A DNA stretch of 14,795 nt from Bacteroidia bacterium (GTDB lineage: Bacteria; Bacteroidota; Bacteroidia; Bacteroidales; Azobacteroidaceae), in contig BNTV01000114.1 of NCBI GenBank assembly GCA_025996865.1, positions 1 to 14,795 on the forward strand. The letters run 5' to 3'. This document shows positions 1-6,022 of this stretch, piece after piece. The stretch's first letter is position 1, and every line of letters starts with the position of its first letter. The position numbers and the translations under genes were made by a program. Under the pieces are notes generated by a model. It ran no database searches, was not told where the DNA came from, and saw nothing but the letters and a program-made list of their open reading frames with translations.

Positions 1-2
1 AA

Positions 3-194
3 TCCGACTCCCTTATCCTTTCCGCTTGCGTGGACGGGAAACGGATGGAAACCGTTGAATTATCGTTGTCCCGATTGAAAGTACTGCAAAGCAGGGGTGT
101 ATGCAATACAAGCACCGAATACCACGAGCAGATTATCAATCTTGTAGAAAAGAACATCCGGCTGTTCAAACGAAAAAAAAGAATGGCTGCCTAA
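3..194 (+). CDS. C-terminal end of a PcfJ-like protein (5' partial)
   Basis: An open frame enters from the left edge and ends at a TAA at 192-194, giving the last 63 residues of a protein. The end reads VDGKRMETVELSLSRLKV, then a Gly-Val-Cys-Asn segment, a YHEQIINLVEKN segment and a basic tail (KRKKRMAA). From memory this matches the end of PcfJ-like proteins, which are common accessory genes beside tra operons in Bacteroidales conjugative elements. Their molecular role is not well defined. The start and most of the protein lie outside the window, so catalytic or structural features cannot be judged. A strong stem-loop and T-tract follow directly, so this gene probably ends its transcription unit. 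The family assignment is tentative; the reading frame itself is clear. Confidence 0.6.
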   Translation, partial: SDSLILSACVDGKRMETVELSLSRLKVLQSRGVCNTSTEYHEQIINLVEKNIRLFKRKKRMAA

Positions 195-206
195 AATGCC
201 ACACAA

Positions 207-236
207 CAGGCGGTTAATTCCGCCTGCTTCTTTTTT
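207..236 (+). terminator. Rho-independent terminator after the PcfJ-like gene
   Basis: A perfect 7-bp stem, CAGGCGG (207-213) and CCGCCTG (220-226), encloses a 6-nt loop and is followed by a T-rich run (CTTCTTTTTT, 227-236). It lies 13 nt after the stop codon and has the standard form of an intrinsic terminator. Confidence 0.85.
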
Positions 237-296
237 CAGTGAGCCACCGGCGGACAAAAAAGAAGCAAAAAACCGTAGAAAGGTAATTTAATTGAT

Positions 297-304
297 TACC
301 TTTG
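297..304 (+). promoter_or_regulatory. Possible -7 box for the small lipoprotein gene
   Basis: TACCTTTG matches the Bacteroides -7 consensus TAnnTTTG exactly and lies about 50 nt before the lipoprotein start at 353. No good TTTG element is found 18-21 bp upstream, so this is a half-supported promoter. Confidence 0.35.
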
Positions 305-352
305 ACAAAAATGTGTTTGATAATCAGCATATTAATTTAAAATAACAAACTC

Positions 353-733
353 ATGAGAAAGTGTATGTTTTTCGCATTGTGTTCATTTTTAATTGTTTCG
401 CTTAATTCTTGTGGCGATGACAGCAATGAACCGGATTTATCAGAAACAAGAACAGTTACCGTAAAAATCACAGGGTCAGCCAATCTTGTTATCCAATCAG
501 TGATAATCAATAACGGTACAGGGGAAATGCAAGATTATTCCGACCTTTCAGTAAACAGTTGGACGAAAGAGATTTCTTACAAAGTGGCTATGGGTGCAGG
601 TGCAACAGGCTCTACCACAGACGGGGAAAACGGAAGTATGAAAATTCAACTCCTTGATGGAAACAAAGTCCTGAAAGAGAGTACGGCAGAGGGGAAAACA
701 TTATCTACTGATGTTGCCTACGTCAATCAATAA
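353..733 (+). CDS. Small predicted lipoprotein, unknown function
   Basis: A 126-residue protein with a short basic start (MRK), a hydrophobic stretch and a lipobox-like end (SLNSC, Cys20), followed by GDDSNEPD. An acidic patch just after the lipidated Cys is the kind of signal that sends Bacteroidetes lipoproteins to the cell surface, so an outer-membrane, possibly surface, location is inferred. The mature part reads as beta-strand rich, with a VTVKITGSANLVIQS segment and a Gly/Thr-rich middle (GAGATGSTTDGENGS) suggesting a small Ig-like or transthyretin-like fold. I do not recognise the family. The gene stands alone, preceded by a terminator and followed by a weak stem-loop and then a new promoter, so it is probably transcribed by itself. 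It may be cargo of the conjugative element. Confidence 0.8.
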   Translation: MRKCMFFALCSFLIVSLNSCGDDSNEPDLSETRTVTVKITGSANLVIQSVIINNGTGEMQDYSDLSVNSWTKEISYKVAMGAGATGSTTDGENGSMKIQLLDGNKVLKESTAEGKTLSTDVAYVNQ

Positions 734-760
734 GATTTTCCTGTCTTATTAGTGAAAATC
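734..760 (+). terminator. Weak stem-loop after the small lipoprotein gene
   Basis: GATTTTC (734-740) pairs with GAAAATC (754-760) directly after the stop codon, with a 13-nt loop. There is no T-tract after it, so termination activity is uncertain. It may only mark the 3' end of the mRNA. Confidence 0.3.
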
Positions 761-779
761 AGATTGTAAACCATGTAAA

Positions 780-811
780 TTTGTACATTCCGGCGATTGT
801 CACTATATTTG
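780..811 (+). promoter_or_regulatory. Bacteroides-type promoter for the structured RNA and genes at 1078-1781
   Basis: TTTG at 780-783 and TATATTTG at 804-811 match the Bacteroides -33 (TTTG) and -7 (TAnnTTTG) elements exactly and are separated by 20 bp, within the usual 19-21 bp. Transcription should start near 817-820, just before the first stem-loop of the leader. This is the best promoter match in the window. Confidence 0.75.
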
Positions 812-817
812 CAAGGT

Positions 818-1060
818 AATTATTAATCGGATAGCGTTCCGATTCAAAATATTTTAGAAAAGCGTTAGCTTTTATTCTGGTCACTGAAACTTAGGAACTT
901 TCATTGATAGACCGAGAGTAAGAAGTTGATGCCTGCGTTTATAGCGTGGGCAACTTCATACTTGTTTGGTTTATCAGGTTTCCTAAGACCTCAGTGACGA
1001 ATATAGTTGTGAAGTCCCACGTTTTCGTTTTTAAATAAGTCGTTTGGGGGCTAACGATAA
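818..1060 (+). ncRNA. Highly structured leader or small RNA
   Basis: From the predicted start near 818 the transcript has three hairpins before any annotated gene. AATCGG (825-830) pairs with CCGATT (839-844). AAAAGC (858-863) pairs with GCTTTT (868-873). A long rod follows from 880 to 998: 880-887 with 991-998 (8 bp), 890-897 with 980-987 (8 bp), 905-909 with 972-976, 911-913 with 968-970, 917-920 with 959-962, and 922-928 with 951-957 (7 bp), split by small internal loops. That is about 35 base pairs, far beyond chance. A later segment, TGAAGTCCCACG (1010-1021), can instead pair with 945-950 plus 953-958, and is followed by a T-rich run. GCTAACG (1050-1056) can pair with CGTTAGC (863-869). 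It could be a regulatory leader of the gene at 1078 or a separate sRNA. No known family was recognised. Confidence 0.6.
929..997 (+). other. Possible 22-codon ORF inside the structured RNA
   Basis: An ATG at 929 opens 22 codons ending with TGA at 995-997. The peptide starts MPAFIAWATSYLFGLSGF and finishes L-R-P-Q, a mostly hydrophobic run that could cross a membrane. It sits across the apical loop and the 3' side of the rod-like hairpin, so translation and folding would interfere with each other. There is no clear ribosome binding site, and the start codon lies next to the stem. It may be a leader peptide, a small toxin-like peptide, or chance. Confidence 0.3.
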
Positions 1061-1077
1061 AAAATAAATACCGTTTT

Positions 1078-1338
1078 ATGGAAACAACAGCTATTAATCT
1101 TGAGCCATTAGCCAATATGCTGAATCTTGAGGGTTTTACCCCAAATGGATACGCTGACTTTTTGGATGAATTGGCTTTCAACTATGCACAGACAATGATT
1201 GAGTTACAAATTGCAGACTTGACTCCGAAAATATGTTTGCATGAAGACAGCGCCCTGTTTATTCATCGCCTTAGAGAGTTGCGCGATGTTATGAGAAAAT
1301 GTAGTGTTGCTGCATTAAATCAGCATCCATATAAATGA
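1078..1338 (+). CDS. Hypothetical protein, 86 aa
   Basis: A small soluble protein with no signal peptide or membrane segment. It reads as mostly helical, with LEPLANMLNLEGFTPNGYADF followed by a second helical half (DSALFIHRLRELRDVMRKC). I do not recognise a named domain. Such short genes are usual in the accessory part of Bacteroidales conjugative elements. The ATG at 1078 is the first in frame. Its stop overlaps the start of the next gene (ATGA at 1335-1338), so the two are probably translationally coupled and share the promoter at 780-811 behind the structured leader. Any link to transfer regulation is inference from position only. Confidence 0.75.
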   Translation: METTAINLEPLANMLNLEGFTPNGYADFLDELAFNYAQTMIELQIADLTPKICLHEDSALFIHRLRELRDVMRKCSVAALNQHPYK

Positions 1339-1781
1339 ATATGAATGCTAATAAAAGAACCGGCTCCACTGTTTATTTGCAAGGATTGCCTGCCGTCAAC
1401 AAGAAAATTCTTTTAGAAAAACTCTTGCCTGTAATGAAACTTCATTCTGTTGTATTGGACGATGATGCGATATACTTTCAAAGGCGGAACCCTTTGATTT
1501 ACGATGCCCGCCCAACCGTTTCAAGATACCGGATGCCCTTTGAACAAGTGGTTTATATTGCTGCCGGTTCCGGCTATATTGATATAGCTGTGCGTGATGG
1601 TTACGTATATATTTTGTCCGTAAAGTATCCGGCCCGCGCCTGCCTCCAATTTCATAGCGATATTGACATGGAAAGTGATTTTAATAATCAGTTGGAGGAA
1701 CTTACCGGCATCGCTCATGATACTTTTACCGGATTGGATGAAGCCTGTGCCCGGAAAACAAGGGAAGCTGTAAAAAAATAA
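1335..1781 (+). CDS. Hypothetical protein, 148 aa, coupled to the preceding gene
   Basis: A soluble protein without a signal peptide; an alternative ATG lies two codons further in (1341). The first half contains KKILLEKLLPVMKLHSVVLDDDAIYF and the middle a strand-rich part (VVYIAAGSGYIDIAVRDGYVYILSV) that looks like a small alpha/beta domain. A short Cys-containing helical tail ends in KTREAVKK. I do not recognise the family. The start codon overlaps the stop of the 86-aa gene by 4 nt. Downstream lies a hairpin that serves best as a terminator for the opposite-strand tra genes, so this gene and traQ converge on it. Confidence 0.75.
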   Translation: MNMNANKRTGSTVYLQGLPAVNKKILLEKLLPVMKLHSVVLDDDAIYFQRRNPLIYDARPTVSRYRMPFEQVVYIAAGSGYIDIAVRDGYVYILSVKYPARACLQFHSDIDMESDFNNQLEELTGIAHDTFTGLDEACARKTREAVKK

Positions 1782-1808
1782 GAACCCGCCAAAATTCGGC
1801 AGGTTCTT
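1771..1808 (-). terminator. Terminator of the tra operon (minus strand)
   Basis: AAGAACC (1780-1786) and GGTTCTT (1802-1808), plus GCC (1788-1790) and GGC (1798-1800), form a stem with one C/A mismatch and a 7-nt loop. Read on the minus strand it is followed by TTATTTTTTTA (1780 down to 1770), a strong U-tract, and lies about 30 nt after the traQ stop. Plus-strand readout lacks a T-run, so termination of the 1078-1781 genes here would be weaker. Confidence 0.8.
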
Positions 1809-1839
1809 AGTGGAAAGGGAAAAATTACTGTTAATCTTT

Positions 1840-2265
1840 TTATTCTTCCGGCCTGTCATTCTGAAAACTAAAAGCTTTCTCTATCACTTGCCCAAACCCA
1901 TCCTCAATATATACACTAATCGTTTGTTGCTCTGAACATAACGAAGTATAGTACAACCGGAACACTGTTTTTGTAAGCGGATAAAGGTCATTAGGCAGAA
2001 AAACCGTTCCATCCAACCTTAATTCTCCTTTTCCGGTATTTTGAAAGTAGCGGATAAAGTGTTGCGCCTCACTGTATTCGCCTTCCTGCACCAATTGGCA
2101 GCGGATTTCCACCGTTTCGTTTTGCATGATTTTTTTAGGTACAGGCATAGTGAGCAAATCAAAAGAATACACTTGATTAATATTAAGCTCGTCGCTACAG
2201 GCGCAGACGATGCAAGCTATGAGCATCGTATATAAGAAGTATGATAATGTCTTTTTCATATTCAT
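1840..2265 (-). CDS. traQ: Conjugative transposon protein TraQ (DUF3872 type)
   Basis: A 141-residue predicted lipoprotein: MNMKK, a hydrophobic stretch and a lipobox ending at Cys23 (IVCAC), then SDELNINQ. The mature part carries TMPVPKKIMQNETVEIRCQL, an FIRYFQNTGKGELRLD segment, VFLPNDLYPLTKTVFRLYYT and a YIEDGFGQ segment. This is the pattern I associate with the DUF3872/TraQ family of Bacteroidales conjugative elements. In CTnDOT, traQ closes the transfer operon, and here too it is last, with a terminator after it. Its role in mating-pair formation is poorly defined; an outer-membrane lipoprotein partner of the channel is inferred. It starts 7 nt after traO, so traP, which sits between traO and traQ in CTnDOT, is missing. 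The gene appears intact. Confidence 0.85.
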   Translation of the reverse strand: MNMKKTLSYFLYTMLIACIVCACSDELNINQVYSFDLLTMPVPKKIMQNETVEIRCQLVQEGEYSEAQHFIRYFQNTGKGELRLDGTVFLPNDLYPLTKTVFRLYYTSLCSEQQTISVYIEDGFGQVIEKAFSFQNDRPEE

Positions 2266-2272
2266 TTGTTTT

Positions 2273-2857
2273 TTAATTAATTATATATCTAAATCCGATG
2301 CCGAACTGTGTATGAAAACGTCCGGTTGATGTTCCCCAAAGGAAACGTTCCCGCCCCGTCAGAAGCAATATAAGGCGGTCTGTGAGGCAGGTTTCCAATT
2401 CCAATGAGATTGCACCGCCGTAGATAAAGGTATCCTTAGCGTTGAGCGTAGAGCCGTCAAAGAGTATCTTCTCTCCCCGGTTGCTTGTTTCATATCCGGC
2501 AAGCACCGAGCCGCCCAGGTAAAAGAAAAAAATCTTGTTGGCATCCGAAAGGAAATTGTAATAATAGCCCCCTTCGCCTGTGAATTGGGATAGCGGAATC
2601 CGCGTATCCCTGTACGGATAATACTTTTGCATATACTCCGCACCCAATACCCACTTGTTGGAATAATTGGCATAAGTCGCCATAGCAGCCCCAAAATAAT
2701 AACCTGATTCATTGTTGTTACCGGAATTATAAAAGCCGTCCACCATGCCGCCTGTTAGCTGTATGCCCCGCATACCCGGCAAGCTACGCTGTGCGTATGC
2801 CTCACCCGCAAGGGCAAAGCATATCACAAATGTTAATAAAACAGATGTTGCTTTCAT
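2273..2857 (-). CDS. traO: Conjugal transfer protein TraO
   Basis: A 194-residue protein with a cleavable signal peptide ending near AYAQ (about residue 23), followed directly by RSLPGMRGIQLTGG, a typical TraO start. The rest alternates aromatic and polar residues (GYYFGAAMATYANYSNKW, then YYNFLSDANKIFFFYLGG) and ends in GIGFRYIIN, as in a small outer-membrane beta-barrel. TraO belongs to the mating-pair formation set of CTnDOT-type elements and probably sits in the outer membrane. The start ATG overlaps the traN stop (ATGA, 2854-2857), and traQ follows after 7 nt, showing tight operon packing. The length is as expected and the frame is intact. Confidence 0.9.
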   Translation of the reverse strand: MKATSVLLTFVICFALAGEAYAQRSLPGMRGIQLTGGMVDGFYNSGNNNESGYYFGAAMATYANYSNKWVLGAEYMQKYYPYRDTRIPLSQFTGEGGYYYNFLSDANKIFFFYLGGSVLAGYETSNRGEKILFDGSTLNAKDTFIYGGAISLELETCLTDRLILLLTGRERFLWGTSTGRFHTQFGIGFRYIIN

Positions 2858-3783
2858 TTTATTTTTACTTCCAGATTGTTAATCACTTCTGCACGAATCA
2901 GGTCGGCATTTTCCACCATAAAAGTTTGGTTGCGCCCGCCGTCCTTTTCGCTTAACTCAACAATCAGTTGCTTGTCATCCGGCAGCGTAAATTTCGGCAG
3001 CGTGAAGACCATCCTTTCGTCTTTGTTTCCTTCAACTACGGTCATGTTGTTGTATGCCCGAAGCGGATGGATGATTTGTTCCTGGATGCTCGTCCGCTTG
3101 GCAATTTTCTTGTCCACAACCTTAAAAGTCACATAATCCACATCAAAGGAAACGGTGGAAGTGTTTTTCAGTTGCACGTGGAAGAAAAGCAAATCATTGT
3201 GGGTATAAATTCCCTTCAGCAGGTATTGTATGGCAAACTTCCGGCTCCCGATGTGCTTTATCTTTTGCCTGTTGCTTTTGTAAATAGACTGCATTATCAG
3301 TTTGACAAGCATGGGCGGCTCGCTTCCCAGTTCGGTCAGGAACACGGGTATTTCATGCCCCGGTTTATTTATCACATTCCCACTGTGCAGGAAATCCGCC
3401 ATTTCCACAGATAACTTAACCGGCTCGTCTGCATATTTCACATTAAAGGTAAAGTAGCTGCCGTCATCGGTAATGACCGAAAGATTGCTCTCTTTTTTAA
3501 AGCCTTGCGTGGAAGCTTTTACCCGGAGTACATTTTCCGCACCATCCGCTTTTGCCGCAAGCAGGTCTATCGACCCCAAATCGACGTAGCGGATAGCCGC
3601 CGGAAAAATAATGTGCACTGTCTTTGAAAACGTTACTTCCAAAGCGTAAGGCGGTATCATCCGGTTGAAAGTAAGCGGACGTGTCAGTCCATCGAACAAA
3701 TCGCCGGTAGTGGGTGTTTCCTGCGCGGAAACGGTTGTAAACAGGCCTGCAACGATGGCAAGCGTTAAAAGAAACTGTTTCAT
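2854..3783 (-). CDS. traN: Conjugative transposon protein TraN (DUF4138; VirB9-like role)
   Basis: A 309-residue protein with a signal peptide (MKQFLLTLAIVAGLFTTVSA) and a mature start near QETPTTGDL. The segment LEVTFSKTVHIIFPAAIRYVD followed by a Gly-Ser-rich turn and KADGAENVLRVKA is the usual opening of TraN/DUF4138 proteins. The rest is strand rich with a long charged C-terminal half (IQEQIIHPLRAYNNMTVVE). TraN is regarded as the periplasmic, VirB9-like part of the type IV secretion channel, working with TraM. It overlaps traO by 4 nt and follows traM after 46 nt. The gene is full length and intact, although its partner TraM has lost its N-terminus. Confidence 0.9.
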   Translation of the reverse strand: MKQFLLTLAIVAGLFTTVSAQETPTTGDLFDGLTRPLTFNRMIPPYALEVTFSKTVHIIFPAAIRYVDLGSIDLLAAKADGAENVLRVKASTQGFKKESNLSVITDDGSYFTFNVKYADEPVKLSVEMADFLHSGNVINKPGHEIPVFLTELGSEPPMLVKLIMQSIYKSNRQKIKHIGSRKFAIQYLLKGIYTHNDLLFFHVQLKNTSTVSFDVDYVTFKVVDKKIAKRTSIQEQIIHPLRAYNNMTVVEGNKDERMVFTLPKFTLPDDKQLIVELSEKDGGRNQTFMVENADLIRAEVINNLEVKIK

Positions 3784-3829
3784 TTTGAAATTGTTTTAAA
3801 TGTTTATAAAAAGATTTTTTAGTGATTTT

Positions 3830-4903
3830 TTACTGCAACGGCGGTAAAAGCAATACCCGGTAATTCGCTTTAAGCGTTACCTTGACCGTCCGGAATTTAC
3901 GGTTCAGGTATTGCGATGCCCCCTGTATCAGGCCTTTGCCAAGGTCGGCGGCAAGCTGCGAGCCTGCATTGTCGGAAATGGAGATGCTTGTCCCTGCCGA
4001 CGACCCCATGTTTGCCGCCATTTCTTTGGCGGCGTTCAGTTCTTCCGACCCCGGAACGGAGATGCCCCGCATCCCGTCCATGTCATAGACCAGCAGTTCA
4101 ACCGGAATAATATTACCGGCATACTGGATGGAAGTGATAACAATATCAAGCCGTTCGCCGCCGATTTTGGCAGACCCGCTGATAACCGCATTTGCCGGTA
4201 TCAGAAACTCCCCCGCTTGAATGGGTTCCATTGTCCGAAGTTGGATTTCCTGTCCATCGGTAATAGTCACCGTTTTATAGACACATGCCCGGATGCTGTT
4301 TTTACTTGCGGCTTGTTCACTTCCTGCCGCCGTGTTAAATCCAAAATTGCGGGGCTTGCTGTATTGGGCGACAAATACGGAATCATCCATCGGGGCGGAA
4401 AGCAGCGACACTACATTGTGTTGTACTTGTGACACCGGTTGGATGGTTGCTTTCTTTCCTGATGGAGCGGCAACCGCCGGAGTGGGGACGCTCTCTGCAG
4501 AAGGCTGTCCCCCCGACATGTATTTTGCTGCCATCTGGTAAGACTTTTCCATCAATGCCAATTGCTCATCGCTACTCTTTTTCCGTTCATTTTCTTCCTC
4601 CTGAATGCGTTCCAGCTCCTGAATGCGAAATTCAAGCGCAAGCTGCGACTGTTCGTCCATTTCCGTGGCAGGTTCATCGTACCAATGCCCCAATTGATTG
4701 TTCACATCCCGGTAGGCGCTTGCCGATGACTCGATGGGCGAGGCCGTTGTCCGTTCCGGCTGTTTTTCCATTTCCGCCTGTTCCGTTCCTTCAAACATCG
4801 AAGAAAAATCCTGCAAGGAACGCATTTTGTCCTGTTCCCTGTTTTTTTGGACTTCCTGCTCGTAGGCATCCCGTTTGTTAGCGGTAATTCCGTTCTCTAC
4901 AGG
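3830..4903 (-). pseudogene. traM: TraM lacking its N-terminal membrane anchor
   Basis: The open frame from the ATG at 4825 gives 331 residues. A helical, charged part (QLALEFRIQELERIQEEENERK, about residues 62-83) is followed by a Pro/Ser-rich linker and a C-terminal conserved domain (about 178-330) with ACVYKTVTITDGQEIQLR, AGEFLIPANAVISG and a GSSAGTSISISDNAGSQ segment. This is the TraM domain, a VirB10-like channel protein. The same frame continues upstream of that ATG through ITANKRDAYEQEVQKNREQD, typical TraM sequence, until a TAA near 4904-4906. The cytoplasmic end and transmembrane helix of a normal TraM (roughly 60-100 residues) are therefore gone. No ATG exists further upstream and no secretion signal remains, so the product should not reach the envelope. 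The loss coincides with the junction at 4885-4915. The family assignment is secure; non-function is inferred. Confidence 0.85.
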
Positions 4904-5010
4904 TAGTTATTTTACAAGAATGTATAGATGTGGCAACCGGAAAGGAAAAACCCACAGGCATCTTTTTGAATATGATGAAAGAATTGAAAATGAAAAATGA
5001 ACGGTAAAAA
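4888..5010 (+). pseudogene. C-terminal remnant of an unidentified gene
   Basis: On the plus strand an open frame without a start runs from the stop at 4885-4887 to TAA at 5008-5010. Its end reads LQECIDVATGKEKPTGIFLN followed by MMKELKMKNER. This looks like a true protein C-terminus: a helical, charged tail with conserved-looking Thr-Gly-Lys and Pro-Thr-Gly turns. I cannot name the family. The part upstream of about 4905 overlaps antisense traM, so the real gene boundary is the junction there. Its 5' end was apparently lost in the same event that removed the traM N-terminus. Confidence 0.45.
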
Positions 5011-5043
5011 AGAGATTATTGCATCATTTTTTCAATAATTCGC

Positions 5044-5072
5044 TTGTAAGTCATATATTATTGCTATTTTTG
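5044..5072 (+). promoter_or_regulatory. Bacteroides-type promoter for the HU-like gene
   Basis: TATTTTTG (5065-5072) matches the TAnnTTTG -7 box exactly, with TTG at 5044-5046 (18 bp spacing) as a -33 element. It gives a leader of about 40 nt before the ATG at 5120. An imperfectly placed inverted repeat, ATTATTG (5015-5021) and CAATAAT (5033-5039), lies just upstream and could be an operator or the 3' end of the truncated gene. Confidence 0.6.
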
Positions 5073-5119
5073 CATTTCCAATTAATTTCTTAACGTATAA
5101 CATTAAAAGTTAAACAAGT

Positions 5120-5503
5120 ATGTCAGTAAGTTATGTAATTGTACAGCGTGGCAACCCGGGAAACCCCGAAGCTCCGAAAAAGTTTTACGCCCAAGCCAAG
5201 AGCAGGGGCGAACTGACTTTCAGAAAGTTGAGTAAAGAAATCGCCGAAGGCTCAACAACCGTGAGCGATACTGATGTGTTGGCAGTATTGAACGACTTGA
5301 CCAAAGTATTGAAACGTCATTTAGCCAACGGCGAAATTGTCCGTTTCGGCGATTTCGGTACGTTCCAAGTCGGCATTAGCAGTGAAGGCGCTGAAACGGA
5401 AGCGAAATTCAACAGTTCGTTAATCAAAAGCCCGAAAGTGGTGTTCCGTCCCGGTGTTGATTTGAAAGAAATGCTTGCAACACTGAAATACGAGAAAGCA
5501 TAA
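5120..5503 (+). CDS. HU-related DNA-binding protein
   Basis: A 127-residue protein of the extended HU-like type common in Bacteroidetes. It opens with VSYVIVQRGNPGNPEAPKKF, then has the helical part KSRGELTFRKLSKEIAEGST and a long helix (SDTDVLAVLNDLTKVLKRHL). The HU signature follows: GEIVRFGDFGTFQV, a variable arm, then KVVFRPGVDLKEML. HU-family proteins bind and bend DNA as dimers through the beta arm. Paralogs are frequent on mobile elements and near surface-polysaccharide loci. It has its own promoter and lies 120 nt before the cargo operon on the same strand, so it may be cotranscribed with or regulate it. Base composition is closer to the tra genes than to the A+T-rich cargo. The start fits the usual N-terminus. 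Confidence 0.9.
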   Translation: MSVSYVIVQRGNPGNPEAPKKFYAQAKSRGELTFRKLSKEIAEGSTTVSDTDVLAVLNDLTKVLKRHLANGEIVRFGDFGTFQVGISSEGAETEAKFNSSLIKSPKVVFRPGVDLKEMLATLKYEKA

Positions 5504-5534
5504 ATAGCCCTTTTTCTGTCGTCCCGACAACAAA

Positions 5535-5560
5535 CCCCAAAAGCCGGCGAGCGTTTGGGG
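5535..5560 (+). terminator. GC-rich stem-loop between the HU-like gene and the cargo operon
   Basis: CCCCAAA (5535-5541) pairs with TTTGGGG (5554-5560). A smaller hairpin, TGTCG (5517-5521) with CGACA (5525-5529), lies just before. Neither is followed by a T-run, so it may attenuate rather than stop transcription into the genes from 5624, or stabilise the HU mRNA end. Confidence 0.35.
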
Positions 5561-5623
5561 AAAAGGTGGTGGGTGTTTTGGGAAAGCAAGCGAGGGAATT
5601 GAAAACACTAATAAATAATACCT

Positions 5624-5896
5624 ATGTGTAAAAAAGGGAAAAAGAAGTTTTGGAAAATTCTTGGTGGTACAGGTATATTAGCCATTTGTACTTTGATTTT
5701 GTTTTTTCAACAAATATTTGGCTATACAATTAGAGATTTTATTGAAAAAGATAAAACACAACCAGACACTACAATAACACAACAACCGCCAATTGTAGAG
5801 ATTGAAGTAAAAGATAGTGCTAATGTAGATGTAATAAATCAACAAATTGGAGGAATCGGTAATACACAAAATAATAATACAACTATTTATAAATGA
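5624..5896 (+). CDS. Small membrane protein with C-terminal GGIGN-QNNN motif
   Basis: A 90-residue protein: a strongly basic start (MCKKGKKKFWK), one hydrophobic segment (about residues 15-35) and an extended Pro/Thr/Asp-rich region outside the membrane (KTQPDTTITQQPPIVEIEVK). It ends in GGIGNTQNNNTTIYK (76-90). The positive-inside rule suggests a single-pass inner-membrane protein with a periplasmic tail, or an uncleaved signal anchor. I do not recognise the family. The terminal motif recurs near the N-terminus of the next protein. The stop overlaps the next start (ATGA, 5893-5896), so the two are likely made together. No promoter of the Bacteroides form was found directly upstream, so the operon may depend on readthrough from the HU-like gene. 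Confidence 0.75.
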   Translation: MCKKGKKKFWKILGGTGILAICTLILFFQQIFGYTIRDFIEKDKTQPDTTITQQPPIVEIEVKDSANVDVINQQIGGIGNTQNNNTTIYK

Positions 5897-6022
5897 GCAG
5901 AATGAGATACATAATATTGCTGACGTTTTGTATAGCTGTTAATTTTCCCATTAAGAGTCAGGTTTCTAATAGTATGAATGGAGGAATAGGTAACATACAA
6001 AATAATAATACGACAATATACA
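5849..6022 (+). repeat. Pair of 43-bp imperfect direct repeats across the gene overlap
   Basis: Copy A (5849-5891) ends the 90-aa gene and copy B (5980-6022) lies early in the 267-aa gene. By hand alignment they differ at about 7 of 43 positions and encode the same GGIGN-x-QNNNTTIY peptide in both proteins. Most differences fall at third codon positions, suggesting the peptide is under selection. Confidence 0.8.

Noticed and set aside
880..998. Integron attC site or retron msr-msd
   Set aside because: The long imperfect hairpin resembles both, but the R'/R'' core sequences of attC are not seen, and no integrase or reverse transcriptase is encoded nearby.
880..998. oriT of the element
   Set aside because: No relaxase or mob genes are next to it, and the region sits behind a good promoter in a coding direction, so an RNA role fits better. 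It cannot be fully excluded.
939..1181. 80-codon open frame on the minus strand
   Set aside because: It runs antisense through the structured RNA and into the 86-aa gene; its length follows from low stop density, and it has no promoter or family signal.
3911..4432. 173-codon plus-strand frame inside traM
   Set aside because: It is the antisense shadow of a well-supported TraM coding frame; composition is Cys/Arg/Pro rich and shows no domain.
4429..4881. 150-codon plus-strand frame opposite the traM N-terminal part
   Set aside because: Antisense shadow of TraM, Pro-rich, with no recognisable motif.
5849..6022. CRISPR array or satellite repeat
   Set aside because: Only two imperfect copies, both inside coding frames and encoding the same peptide.
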